64,000 nucleotides of DNA from Streptomyces sp. S465 (GTDB lineage Bacteria > Actinomycetota > Actinomycetes > Streptomycetales > Streptomycetaceae), in contig NZ_CP114036.1 of assembly GCF_026898115.1 (NCBI RefSeq), positions 1,612,001 through 1,676,000 on the forward strand, in the 5' to 3' direction. Shown piece by piece: positions 27,340-35,957 of the stretch (position 1 is its first letter; each line of letters begins with the position of its first letter). The notes under the pieces are model-generated. The model did no database searches. It saw nothing but the letters and a program-made list of their open reading frames with translations, and was not told the origin of the DNA. The position numbers were made by a program, and so were the translations under genes.

Positions 27340-28227
27340 GTGATCGATCCGGCGGCACCGCCGGTGCTCACGGTCGACCCCGGCGACGAGGTCACCCTGT
27401 CGACCTGGGGGCATTGGGGCAATCGGGTCACGCCGGACACCGTCATGGAGGACTTCCCAGCCCTCCGAGCGGCCTTCCCGGACGCCCTCGGGCCCCACTC
27501 GCTCACCGGCCCCGTCCATGTGCGCGGAGCGCGTCCCGGCGACACCTTGGTGGTGGACGTGCTGGCGCTCACACCCGCAGCACACGGGTTCAACCTGGTG
27601 GTGGCCCAGCCCCGTGGCAGGGGCGTCCTGCGCGACCGGTTCCCCGCGGGAACGATCCGCCACTTCGAGCTGGACCGCAGCTCCATGACCACCACCCTCG
27701 GTGGCAAGGTGAGCGTGCCCCTCAAGCCGTTCCTGGGCATCATGGGGGTGGCGCCGGCCGAGGACGGTCCGCGGAGCACGGTGGAACCCGGCCCCTTCGG
27801 CGGCAACATGGACCTCTCCGAACTCGTCGTCGGCTCCCGTCTCAGACTGCCCGTCTTCCGGGACGGCGCCGGCTTCTACTGCGGCGACGGCCACGCGGTC
27901 CAAGGGGACGGCGAAGTGAACCAGACCGCCATCGAAACCGGCATGGACCATGTCCGGTTGCGGTTCACGGTGGAACAGGGAGTGCGGCTGCGTACCCCCC
28001 GGGCCGAAACCGAGACTCATTTCGTCTCCACCGGTTTCGGGGCGAACCTCGAGGACGCCGCCCATGACGCGGTGGACGATCTGGTGTACTGGCTGGTCGA
28101 GGAGGGGCTCGATCCAGAAGAGGCCTACAGCCTCTGCTCCATCGCTGCGGATGTCCGCGTGACCCAGATGGTGAACAACGTCGTGGGCGTTCACGCCGTC
28201 ATCGAGAAGTTCACCCGCCGGCCATAA
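27340..28227 (+). CDS. Acetamidase/formamidase family protein
   Basis: The protein of about 295 residues belongs to the acetamidase/formamidase (FmdA_AmdA) family. It has PPVLTVDPGDEVTLSTWGHWGN, GPVHVRGARPGDTLVVDVL, GPFGGNMDLSELVVGSRLRLPVF and YCGDGHAVQGDGEVNQTAIE. It would hydrolyse a simple amide or formamide, releasing ammonia. Oddly, family-like residues (HELPAGPGTVRVG) continue in frame upstream of the first usable start codon (GTG 27340), back into the terminator hairpin, with no ATG, GTG or TTG. A CTG start or loss of the original 5' end is possible. It is followed by the alpha/beta hydrolase gene. Confidence 0.85.
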   Translation: MIDPAAPPVLTVDPGDEVTLSTWGHWGNRVTPDTVMEDFPALRAAFPDALGPHSLTGPVHVRGARPGDTLVVDVLALTPAAHGFNLVVAQPRGRGVLRDRFPAGTIRHFELDRSSMTTTLGGKVSVPLKPFLGIMGVAPAEDGPRSTVEPGPFGGNMDLSELVVGSRLRLPVFRDGAGFYCGDGHAVQGDGEVNQTAIETGMDHVRLRFTVEQGVRLRTPRAETETHFVSTGFGANLEDAAHDAVDDLVYWLVEEGLDPEEAYSLCSIAADVRVTQMVNNVVGVHAVIEKFTRRP

Positions 28228-28272
28228 CCGGTGTCTCGGCCGGTGCAGGACAGCACAGTGAAAGGAATTCCG

Positions 28273-29136
28273 ATGACCACCATCGATATCCCCGAATACC
28301 GGACCAACGACTTCTTCGGTCTCGAAGACAAGTGGTTGCCCACCGCTGACGGCGAGCTCACCCACTACCACGAGCTCGGCGAAGGGACCCCGATCCTCTT
28401 CCTGCACGGCTCGGGGACCGGTGTCACCGCCGCCGCCAACTGGTGGCTGAATCTGCCTCACCTCGCCGAGCAGGGGCGCTGCGTCGCTATCGACTCCATC
28501 GGCTACGGCCAGACCGTCGTGACGCCGGGCACCGCATACGGGATCCGAGAGTGGGGCCGGCATGCGCTGCGGGTCCTCGACGCATTGGGCATCGACAAGA
28601 CCTGGATCGTCGGCAACTCGATCGGCGGCTGGGTCGCCCTGCAGCTCGCCATCGACGCCCCCGAGCGTCTCCTTGGCATCGTTTCGATGGGCACCGGAGG
28701 CGCGAAGAAGACCGCAGCGTTGGCCGGCCATGCCAAGCCCGAACTGTCGCCGGCCGGCATCCGCCGCACCCTGGAACAGTTCGTCGTGGACACGGACTTG
28801 GTCACCGACGAACTGGTCGACCTGCGCTATCAGGCGGCTCTGAACGACAGCGCGTCGAGCCGACTGCAAGAGGTCGTGGCAGCCCGCGACCGCGACCGCG
28901 ACATGCTGCCGCTCGACCTCGATGCACTCTCGAAGCTGGAGATACCCGTGCTGCTGATCCACGGGATGCAGGATGTGGTCATCCCCGTCTCGCGGACGTG
29001 GGAACTTCTGCACACCATCCCTGACGCCGACGCACACCTCTTCAGCCAGTGTGGCCACTGGTCCCAGGTCGAACGCGCCGAGGAGTTCAACGAGGTGGTC
29101 AGTCAATACCTCCGCAGGCACGCGAACTGCCGCTGA
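28273..29136 (+). CDS. Alpha/beta-fold hydrolase, meta-cleavage product hydrolase type
   Basis: The 287-residue protein is an MhpC/BphD-like alpha/beta hydrolase with oxyanion region FLHGSGTGV, nucleophile S116 in GNSIGGW and catalytic His in SQCGHWSQVE. Such enzymes cleave the C-C bond of 2-hydroxy-6-oxo-dienoates formed by extradiol cleavage. Next to LigB/LigA it probably handles their product. The ATG at 28273 follows AAAGGA; the upstream start at 28231 is weaker. Confidence 0.9.
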   Translation: MTTIDIPEYRTNDFFGLEDKWLPTADGELTHYHELGEGTPILFLHGSGTGVTAAANWWLNLPHLAEQGRCVAIDSIGYGQTVVTPGTAYGIREWGRHALRVLDALGIDKTWIVGNSIGGWVALQLAIDAPERLLGIVSMGTGGAKKTAALAGHAKPELSPAGIRRTLEQFVVDTDLVTDELVDLRYQAALNDSASSRLQEVVAARDRDRDMLPLDLDALSKLEIPVLLIHGMQDVVIPVSRTWELLHTIPDADAHLFSQCGHWSQVERAEEFNEVVSQYLRRHANCR

Positions 29137-29209
29137 TCGCTATTTTTCCCACGCCCCGGCCCCTCCCCTTCCCTCGCTTCACCCCAACCTCTCAGCACAG
29201 GGAGCAGTC

Positions 29210-30346
29210 ATGTGTGAGCTGGAAGTTTCCGATATCGAAAGCGGTCATTCGCCGACCGCAGTGCAGCGGCGACACCTCCTGCGGGGCGCCGGCGGAGCCC
29301 TGGCGGTGACCGGCCTGCTGGGAGCGGGCCTGGCCACGCCGGTGTCCGCCGCCCCGATACGGTCCTCCAAGCGGGCCGCCGCGGAGCTCGTCCTCCTGGG
29401 CACCCAAGGCGGGCCCCCGGTGGAGCCCGACCGTATGGGCATCGCGACCGCGCTGGTCGTCGACGGTGCGACATACCTGATCGACTGCGGTCGCGGCGCC
29501 ACGACCCAGTACCTGCGGGCCGGCCTGAGGTTCGACGACCTCAAGGCCGTCTTCCTCACGCACCTGCACGCCGACCACGTGGCCGACTACTACAACTTCT
29601 TCCTGCTGGCCGGGGGACTGCCGAACAGCCGCAACGACGTCATCACGACCCCGGTCCCGGTCTACGGGCCCGGCCCCGCCGGGGCCCTGCCGGCCAAGTT
29701 CGGCGGCGGCCAGGCACCGACGGTCGACCCCGGCAACCCCACCCCGGGCACGTACGACCTCACCCAGTCCTGTCACGACGCCTACGCCTACAGCAGCAAC
29801 GTATTCCTGCGGGACTCGGGGATCGCCGACATCCGCACCCTCGTCGACGTCCACGAAATCCGGCTCCCGGACGTGGGGGCCGACCCCCTGACCCAGCGGG
29901 CGCCGGCGATGAGACCGTTCCCTGTGATGGAGGACGACCGGGTACGAGTCAGTGCCGTGCTGGTCCCGCACGGCCCGGTCTTCCCCTCCTTCGCCTTCCG
30001 CTTCGACACCGACCACGGCTCGGTCACCCTCTCCGGAGACACCACCTACACCGGCAACCTGGAGACACTGGCACGCGGCTCGGACCTCCTGGTACATGAG
30101 GCGGTCAACGTCCAGGGCGCCACACTGTCCCCGGCCTTCCGCAGCCACCTGCTCCAGTCCCACGTGGAGGTCCAGAAGGTCGGCGCCATCGCGCAGCGCT
30201 CCGACGTCCCCCGCCTGGTGCTCTCGCACATCGGCGATCAGGCCGTACGGCCGATCAACACCGCCCGGTGGCGCCGCTGGGCGCAGCAGGGCTACGACGG
30301 CAGGGTCCACATCGGCAACGACCTCGACCGCATTCCACTGAGGTGA
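29210..30346 (+). CDS. Tat-exported metallo-beta-lactamase-fold hydrolase
   Basis: The 378-residue MBL-fold enzyme has the zinc motif THLHADHVADY (H118, H120, D122, H123), LVPHGPVFPSFAFRF and LSGDTTYTGNLE, as in AtsA-like hydrolases. The N-terminus carries a twin-arginine signal (RR at 20-21, RRHLLRG, then a hydrophobic stretch ending at AAP), so it is probably exported. It may hydrolyse an ester, sulfate ester or lactone outside the cell before uptake. The ATG at 29210 follows GGGAG. It is the last intact gene of the rightward group; a transposase remnant follows. Confidence 0.88.
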   Translation: MCELEVSDIESGHSPTAVQRRHLLRGAGGALAVTGLLGAGLATPVSAAPIRSSKRAAAELVLLGTQGGPPVEPDRMGIATALVVDGATYLIDCGRGATTQYLRAGLRFDDLKAVFLTHLHADHVADYYNFFLLAGGLPNSRNDVITTPVPVYGPGPAGALPAKFGGGQAPTVDPGNPTPGTYDLTQSCHDAYAYSSNVFLRDSGIADIRTLVDVHEIRLPDVGADPLTQRAPAMRPFPVMEDDRVRVSAVLVPHGPVFPSFAFRFDTDHGSVTLSGDTTYTGNLETLARGSDLLVHEAVNVQGATLSPAFRSHLLQSHVEVQKVGAIAQRSDVPRLVLSHIGDQAVRPINTARWRRWAQQGYDGRVHIGNDLDRIPLR

Positions 30347-30464
30347 ATCCTGGGGCGCCGCCGTAGTGATGCTGCACAGCGAGCGGGTGTCGTTCCGCAC
30401 CGGAACCCGTCCGCTCCAATCCGGGTCTTCGAACTTCAGCGGTGCGTCGTCCCGAGTGGCTCCA

Positions 30465-30753
30465 CCCGGACCGTCTGCCCGTCGCACTGCTGATGCCGGT
30501 AGCCCGGCGCTGCCGACGCCGGTCGTTCACTGACCAGGTCCCCCAGCTATCGGCGCGGATCACCATGCGACTGCGGGTCGCGGCCGGACACCGGACAGGC
30601 GAAGCCGGGTCCACCGTCATCCAGGCCGCCCGTGATCCGCACCTGTCCTGGCCGACCGTGATGCAGGCCTTCCGCGGGCAGGCCCGCGAAGCCCTCGACG
30701 CGCCCCTGCCCGAGGTCGGCGTGCTGGGCGTTGCCGAGACCCGCCGAGGCAGG
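30465..30753 (+). pseudogene. ISL3-family transposase remnant
   Basis: The frame encodes a recognisable internal piece of ISL3-type transposases: CRRRSFTDQVPQLSAR, then LSWPTVMQAFRGQAREAL and VGVLGVAETRRGRP. In intact homologues this last block reads VLGVDET, where the Asp is part of the catalytic triad; here it is Ala. The N-terminal zinc-finger region and the whole catalytic domain are missing, and the match stops about 20 bases from the end of the MmgE/PrpD gene. It is a dead fragment marking a past insertion and deletion. Confidence 0.75.
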
Positions 30754-30775
30754 CCAGTTCCGCAGAGTCCGGTAA

Positions 30776-31948
30776 TCACCGCCGCAGCAGTTGGCACAGG
30801 GTGTTTCGCAGATCGCCGACGTCGCGCACGGTGTCCAGGGACAGGCACTGCGCGATCCACCGCTCCCAGTGGCCGTCACCTGCGTCAGCGCCGATGGTGC
30901 GGCGGAACTTGGCCGTGACCGCGTCACCGGGCAAGGGACGGGCGGCGCCTCCACCGCTGCCCAGGCACTCCTTCTCGACCCGCTGTCCGTCCGCGAGATC
31001 GACGACCACGCGCGCGCCCCAGCGGTCCGGCAGGTGAGCGTCGAGTCCGGGGGCGTGGCCCAGGGTCACCTCCGGCACCCCCTGCGGCAGCGCGCCCCTG
31101 TAGAAGCCGACGTCCGCGGCGGCTCCGTGGAGCCACGCGGCGACGGCGAAGACCGCGCTGGCCGCGGCCTCGGTGGGACCCGCCGGCGCACGATCGGCGG
31201 TGACAAAGCGCAGCAGCGCCTCGGGCAGCAGGATCTCGATGCGTCGGGCCTCCGCGATCGGCCGCCCCTGGGCCGCCAGCGCCCCCAGCGCGTCCAGCGC
31301 CGCGTGCAGCGGCCGGGCGCACGGATACACCTTGAACACACAGCCGTTCAGGTGCGGTTCCGTCTCGGTCGAGGCCGGTGCGGCGCGCGTGCCCAGCGCC
31401 GCGGCGGCGGGCCCGTCCAGCAGGGTGCGGCTGGCCCGGGCGCCGATGCGGGCCAGGTGGGCGGCCTCCGCTCCGTCGGCCGCCGCGCGCCCGGCCAGCA
31501 GGTAGTGGCCCGCGCCGAGCTCGTCCGCGCTGAGCAGCCCGCCGAGACCGGCAGCGGCCAGGCCCAGGGCTGCGGTGGTCTCCTCATGGTCGAGGTCCAG
31601 CAGGCCGGCCGCGGCGGCGGCCGAGCCCAGTGCGCCGAAGACGGCGGTCGGCCACCAGGCGGTGCCGTACAGGCGGGGTCCGCCGAAGCGCAGTCCCGCC
31701 TCGACGATCACCTCATAGCCGGTGATCACGGCGTCGACGACCGCCCTGCCCGACCGTCCTTCGCGGTCGGCCACGGCCAGGGCGGTCGGGACCACCACGG
31801 CCGCGGGTACCACCGCCGCGGCGGGGTGCAGGGCGTCGTACTCGTCGGCGTGTGCGAGCACGGCCTCCGCCCACAGGGTCGTGCGCAGCCCATGCCGGCC
31901 GGCCAGGGCGGGCGTGCGCAGCCCCCCAAGGACACCGGTGTCCGTCAC
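30776..31948 (-). CDS. MmgE/PrpD family protein, N-terminally short
   Basis: The 390-residue protein belongs to the MmgE/PrpD family (2-methylcitrate dehydratase, cis-aconitate decarboxylase, related hydro-lyases). Typical segments are WAEAVLAHADEYDALHP, YEVIVEAGLRFG, HYLLAGRAAADGAEAAHLA and FKVYPCARPLHAALDAL. Family proteins usually have roughly 50-60 more residues before the HADEYD block. Here the start (GTG 31948, GTGA overlap with the stop of the upstream gene) gives only about 25. It is probably truncated or lies at a deletion junction, so activity is doubtful. Last gene of the leftward Rieske operon. Confidence 0.8.
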   Translation of the reverse strand: MTDTGVLGGLRTPALAGRHGLRTTLWAEAVLAHADEYDALHPAAAVVPAAVVVPTALAVADREGRSGRAVVDAVITGYEVIVEAGLRFGGPRLYGTAWWPTAVFGALGSAAAAAGLLDLDHEETTAALGLAAAGLGGLLSADELGAGHYLLAGRAAADGAEAAHLARIGARASRTLLDGPAAAALGTRAAPASTETEPHLNGCVFKVYPCARPLHAALDALGALAAQGRPIAEARRIEILLPEALLRFVTADRAPAGPTEAAASAVFAVAAWLHGAAADVGFYRGALPQGVPEVTLGHAPGLDAHLPDRWGARVVVDLADGQRVEKECLGSGGGAARPLPGDAVTAKFRRTIGADAGDGHWERWIAQCLSLDTVRDVGDLRNTLCQLLRR

Positions 31949-32757
31949 GGCACGAGATCCGGGTAGACCCCTTCCACCTGAGCGGGGACGTCCAGTTCGA
32001 TCCCCGCGAGGGCGAGGAAGGGAGCTCCGCCGTTCTGTGCGATCGAGGCGCATATCGGTTTGAGCCGTCGCGCGTCGGCCTCGACGTCGTCGGTCACCGC
32101 GCAGAACGCCGAGACCGTCAGTGGGACGGCCTCGGCGGCGCGGCCCGCGGCCTCGGCTCCCTCCCGCACACGCGCGACGGCACCGGCCAGGGTCTTCGGC
32201 GAGGCGCCGCTGAGCAGGATGACGCCGTCCGCTGTCTCCCCGGCGAGCCGCAGGTTCCGCGGTCCGCTGGCGGCCACGTGCACCGGTACGTCCGGCTGAG
32301 GATCGCGGAGCCGGGAGCGGACGCCGCCGAAGTCCCACTCGTGCCCCGCCAGCAGCGCCCGCAGCATGCCCAGTCCCTCACGCAGCGCGGCCCCGGTGCT
32401 CGGGCGCAGACCGATGGGGCCGACCGAGCTGTTGCCCACACCGAGTCCCAGGGTGAACCTGCCGGGGGCGAGCTCGGCCACACTGCGCGCGGCCGAGGCG
32501 ACGACGGCCGGGTGCCGGGTCACCAGGTTGGTGACCGCGGTGCCCAGCCCGATCCGTTCGGTGTGCAGCGCGGCCGCGGTCAGCACCGTGAACACGTCCC
32601 GCCACAGCATCTGTGAGTCGGGGAACCACACCTGGTCGAAACCGAGTTCCTCGGCCCGGCGCACGGATCCGACCAGCCGGTCCGCTCGGTCGCACGGCGG
32701 GATGCGGACACCGACCCGCAGGCCGGCGTCCGGCCCGGCCGCTGCCGGGGCGTTCAT
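31945..32757 (-). CDS. LLM-class flavin/F420-dependent oxidoreductase, C-terminally short
   Basis: The 270-residue luciferase-like protein has the family pattern GVRIPPCDRADRLVGSVRRAEELGFDQVWFPDS, RIGLGTAVTNLVTRHPAVVASAA and FTLGLGVGNSSVGPIG, close to F420-dependent methylenetetrahydromethanopterin reductase-like enzymes. Most homologues are about 330-350 residues; this one stops at VYPDLVP and lacks the usual final helices. Its stop overlaps the start of the equally shortened MmgE/PrpD gene. Its start overlaps the hydrolase stop by four bases (ATGA). Confidence 0.82.
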   Translation of the reverse strand: MNAPAAAGPDAGLRVGVRIPPCDRADRLVGSVRRAEELGFDQVWFPDSQMLWRDVFTVLTAAALHTERIGLGTAVTNLVTRHPAVVASAARSVAELAPGRFTLGLGVGNSSVGPIGLRPSTGAALREGLGMLRALLAGHEWDFGGVRSRLRDPQPDVPVHVAASGPRNLRLAGETADGVILLSGASPKTLAGAVARVREGAEAAGRAAEAVPLTVSAFCAVTDDVEADARRLKPICASIAQNGGAPFLALAGIELDVPAQVEGVYPDLVP

Positions 32758-33605
32758 GCCCGCCCCTGGCCCAGGAACTCGACCGCGAGCTTGTTGAACC
32801 GGTCCGCGTGCTCGTGCTGAGGCCAGTGTCCGCACTCCGGGAAGATCTCCAGGGCCGAACCCGGGATCGACTGCTGCATCCGGTGCGCTTCGGGAACGTC
32901 GCCGAAGGGATTCTGCGCGCCCCAGACGATCTGGGTGGGCGCGGTGATCCGGGCCATCTGCTCCGGGGTGAGGAGGTCTTCGGTCCGGTTCTCCATCTTC
33001 TGCAGGCACAGCAGCTCGTCGATGCCGGCGACGAACTCGGGCCGGTGGTAGATGGTGTGGCGCACGTCGACGAGTTCCTCGGAGACGTTCACCGCGTCGT
33101 GCATGAGCAGTTCCAGGCGGCGGCGGGTGAGGTCCCTGTCGTCGCTGGTGACAGCTGCCTTGGTGCTGGTGCGGATGCGGTCCATGACCTCGGGGTTGGC
33201 CACGGTCCCGCCCGGGGCCACGAGGATCAGCCGCCCGACGCGGTCGGGGTGGTCGGCGGCCAGGCGGCCGGCCACCCAGCCGCCGAGCGACTCGCCGATG
33301 AAATGGGCCCGCTGGATGTCGCGGCTGTCGAGGTAGTCCAGCACGTGCCGCACGTAGCGCGGGATGCGCAGGTCCCCGCCCGGGTTGTCGGTGTAGCCGT
33401 GGCCCAGCATGTCGAGGGCGTGCAGTTCGAAGTGCTCGGACAGCTCCGGCACGTTGCGCACGAACGCCTCGAGGTGGCCGCTGGTGCCGTGGAGCATCAC
33501 GACGGCCTCGCCCGCGCCGGCGCGCAGCACACGGGTACGCGTCCCGTTCACCGGCGCGTACGACACCTCGAAGCCGGTGCCGGTCAGATGGGTCCAGATG
33601 GTCAT
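32754..33605 (-). CDS. Alpha/beta-fold hydrolase, MhpC/BphD-like
   Basis: The 283-residue hydrolase has oxyanion region MLHGTSGHLEAF, nucleophile S106 in GESLGGW and catalytic His in PECGHWPQHEHAD. It resembles C-C hydrolases of meta-cleavage pathways. It overlaps by four bases with the extradiol dioxygenase gene, so the two likely act in series to give a 2-hydroxypentadienoate that the hydratase at 19308-20150 can use. Confidence 0.93.
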   Translation of the reverse strand: MTIWTHLTGTGFEVSYAPVNGTRTRVLRAGAGEAVVMLHGTSGHLEAFVRNVPELSEHFELHALDMLGHGYTDNPGGDLRIPRYVRHVLDYLDSRDIQRAHFIGESLGGWVAGRLAADHPDRVGRLILVAPGGTVANPEVMDRIRTSTKAAVTSDDRDLTRRRLELLMHDAVNVSEELVDVRHTIYHRPEFVAGIDELLCLQKMENRTEDLLTPEQMARITAPTQIVWGAQNPFGDVPEAHRMQQSIPGSALEIFPECGHWPQHEHADRFNKLAVEFLGQGRA

Positions 33606-34564
33606 GCCGATGTCTCCTTGGACGAGGGGGTGAGGAGGCTGACGCCCATGCCGGTCAGCCAGTCGGGAACGGCCCCGTAGGCGAGAGTGCGGCCGGTCGG
33701 CGGCCCCGCGGGCGAGGTGAGGGCCGCGGTCATCGCGATCCAGGCGCGCAGTTCGTGTGCTCCGTTGCCCGCTTCCTTTTCGATCTGTTCGTCGGTGTGG
33801 TCGAGGAGGGCGGAGAGGTCACCGGTCTCGAGCAGACGCAGGAACCACTGGTCGAACTCCTCGTTGATGTCCGGTTCGGCGGCCCGGATGATCTGGCGGC
33901 GGCGCACCTCGTACTCGCCCCAGGAGGTGCGGCCGTTGAGCCAGGCCTCGACCAGGAACCGGTCGTCGTCCGACAGCGCGTCGAACCACTTGGGCCAGGG
34001 CAGCCGATGGGAGAGCCCGCCGGAGGCGATGACCGCGATCCGCTTGTCCTGTCCGTCGCCGCGAATGGCGGCGCCGAGCGAGGCACCGAGCGTGTGGCAA
34101 CGGCGCAGGGAGGGCAGCGGTGGCGCGAACATGTTGATGACGATCGGGACGACCGGCACGTCGAGGGCGGGCAGCAGGTGCTGCAGCGAGTGGGTGATGC
34201 CGTGGTCGACGGTCAGCCGCAGGGAGAAGGCGGGGTCGAACCCGTCGGTCACCAGGCCGTCGACGACGCTGCGGGCCAAGTCGGTGTCGACCGGGAGCTG
34301 ACCGCCCGGTGTGCCTGCTTCTCCGGCGCCCTGCACCTCGCCGACGCCGATGGTGAAGGCCGGCATCAGATCCAGGAACATGCCGCGGAAGTGGTTGGAG
34401 CCGATCACGACAACGGCGTCCGGGCGGGCCTCGGCCAGCGCCTCGCGCGCCTGGGTCAGGCCGTCACGGAACCGGTGTGCCGCGGGCAGGTGGTCGACTT
34501 CGGCCCAGTGCGTGTTCATCAGGGTGCTGTGCGAGGCCCCGACGCCCAGGACCAGCCGGCTCAT
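33602..34564 (-). CDS. Extradiol dioxygenase, MhpB-like (class III)
   Basis: The 320-residue LigB-superfamily enzyme is of the 2,3-dihydroxyphenylpropionate 1,2-dioxygenase (MhpB) type. Conserved elements are GASHSTLM (H12), VVIGSNHFRG (H58), LTVDHGITHSLQHLL, PIVINMFAPPLP and VIASGGLSHRLPWP. It should open a catechol-type ring next to a side chain, using Fe(II). A GGGGAGG site precedes the ATG at 34564. The order dioxygenase-hydrolase matches mhpBC. Confidence 0.92.
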   Translation of the reverse strand: MSRLVLGVGASHSTLMNTHWAEVDHLPAAHRFRDGLTQAREALAEARPDAVVVIGSNHFRGMFLDLMPAFTIGVGEVQGAGEAGTPGGQLPVDTDLARSVVDGLVTDGFDPAFSLRLTVDHGITHSLQHLLPALDVPVVPIVINMFAPPLPSLRRCHTLGASLGAAIRGDGQDKRIAVIASGGLSHRLPWPKWFDALSDDDRFLVEAWLNGRTSWGEYEVRRRQIIRAAEPDINEEFDQWFLRLLETGDLSALLDHTDEQIEKEAGNGAHELRAWIAMTAALTSPAGPPTGRTLAYGAVPDWLTGMGVSLLTPSSKETSA

Positions 34565-34640
34565 GAGTCCTCCCCTTCTTCTCCGGCGCTCGGTCGCGTT
34601 CGCCGTGCGGCCGCGTGTGAGGGTGATCCGGTGAGCCCGT

Positions 34641-35957
34641 TCATGCGGCGCTCCGTTCTTCGGTGCACAGCGCGATCGCGGTGTGCACGATGGCCCGGGT
34701 CAGCCGGACGGCCTCCCGGATGTCGACGACGTTCATCCCGGACGGGAAGTCCAACGGCAGCGGGGCGTCCGCTCCGATACGGTCCATGCCGATCCGGGCC
34801 GTCGGCAGACCGCGGGAGCGCAGGATGTTGGCGTCGGTGGCGCCGCTGTTGGCGACGATGGGCTCGTGCGGTCGGCCGGCGATCTCCTCCCACGCGGCCT
34901 TGGCCGCCGCGACGACCGGGGCGTCCTCGGACGTGTGGGTGCCGGGGATGGCGAGCACCATGTCCCAGTCGAGCTCGATCTCGGGATGGGCGGCGGTGAT
35001 CGCGTCGATGGCGGCGGCGAACTCGCGGCGTACGTCTGCGGGTGTCGAGCGGGGGCTGGTGCGCAGGTCGACCATGATCCGGCACAGGGCCGGGGTCACG
35101 GCCGCCATCCGCGGCCAGCCGCCCTCCACGGAGGACACGATGCCCTGCGGTGCGACCAGCCCGTCGGTGTGCCGGGCGGCGTACTGGGGGAACCAGCGCT
35201 CCAGGGCCTCGATCACGGTGGCGGCGTGGGCGATGGAGTTGCGGTACGGCATCCGGTGCCGGCTGCCCACGTAGGTGTAGGTGCCGCGTACGCGGACCTC
35301 GAACCAGCACAGTCCCACCTCCTCCCAGGCAACTGCCCAGCCCGGCTTGGCGATCAGCGCGTGGTCGGCCCACCAGCCCTGCTCGAGCAGGAACGAGCAG
35401 CCGCTGCCCTGGCCGGCGTTGTGCCGGGTCAGACCGCGGGTGGTGCGGCCGTTGGTCGGCATCCCGCCGGCTCCCAGTCCGACGATGAGATCGCCGCGCA
35501 GCGGGATCCGGGCGCGGGCGATCGCCTCGGCGGCGGCGACGACCGCCGCGCCGTGCCCCTTGGGGTTGCCGGCGCCGAGGCCGAGCACGTGGTGGCCGTG
35601 CACCTGTGCGCGGGGCTGCATGTCCGCCCGCAGCTCGGGTCCGACCCAGGGCACGTCCTCGTCGGGGTCGCCGACGGTGAGGGTGTCGATCGGGGCATAG
35701 AGCAGCAGGTCCTCGCCACTGCCGTCACCACGCAGTCGGCCGACGGCGTTGGCCTGGCGGTCGTCGATCGCCTGGTAGTGGGCGTCGAGTCCGGCGTGCT
35801 CGAGGGTCGTGGTCAGCCAGCGCGCGAGCTGCGCTTCCTCACCGGTCGGGCTTGGCATGTCGACCATGGCGACGACGAGTTCGGTGAGCCGTTCGGGGCT
35901 GATGAGCTTCCACGCCTCCTCGGCCCAGGTGTGTTGCTGCCCGCTCAATCCGCTCAT
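34641..35957 (-). CDS. M20-family metallohydrolase
   Basis: The 438-residue protein resembles M20 peptidases and deacylases (ArgE/DapE/carboxypeptidase G2 type): VDMPSPTGEEAQLARWL, a GLGAGNPKGHGAAVVAAAEA block at the usual ...GxxDMKGG position, and SGATDANILRSRGLPT near the C-terminus. The HxxD metal motif of typical members is replaced by LLYAPIDT and the second block lacks its Asp, so metal binding may be altered. It might remove an acyl or amino acid conjugate from a pathway substrate. Its ATG overlaps the stop of the tiny upstream gene (ATGA). Confidence 0.85.
   Translation of the reverse strand: MSGLSGQQHTWAEEAWKLISPERLTELVVAMVDMPSPTGEEAQLARWLTTTLEHAGLDAHYQAIDDRQANAVGRLRGDGSGEDLLLYAPIDTLTVGDPDEDVPWVGPELRADMQPRAQVHGHHVLGLGAGNPKGHGAAVVAAAEAIARARIPLRGDLIVGLGAGGMPTNGRTTRGLTRHNAGQGSGCSFLLEQGWWADHALIAKPGWAVAWEEVGLCWFEVRVRGTYTYVGSRHRMPYRNSIAHAATVIEALERWFPQYAARHTDGLVAPQGIVSSVEGGWPRMAAVTPALCRIMVDLRTSPRSTPADVRREFAAAIDAITAAHPEIELDWDMVLAIPGTHTSEDAPVVAAAKAAWEEIAGRPHEPIVANSGATDANILRSRGLPTARIGMDRIGADAPLPLDFPSGMNVVDIREAVRLTRAIVHTAIALCTEERSAA

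Noticed and set aside
26866..29121. 751-codon minus-strand open frame across ligA, amidase and hydrolase
   Set aside because: The opposite strand carries three recognisable families with ribosome sites; the long frame is a GC-driven shadow.
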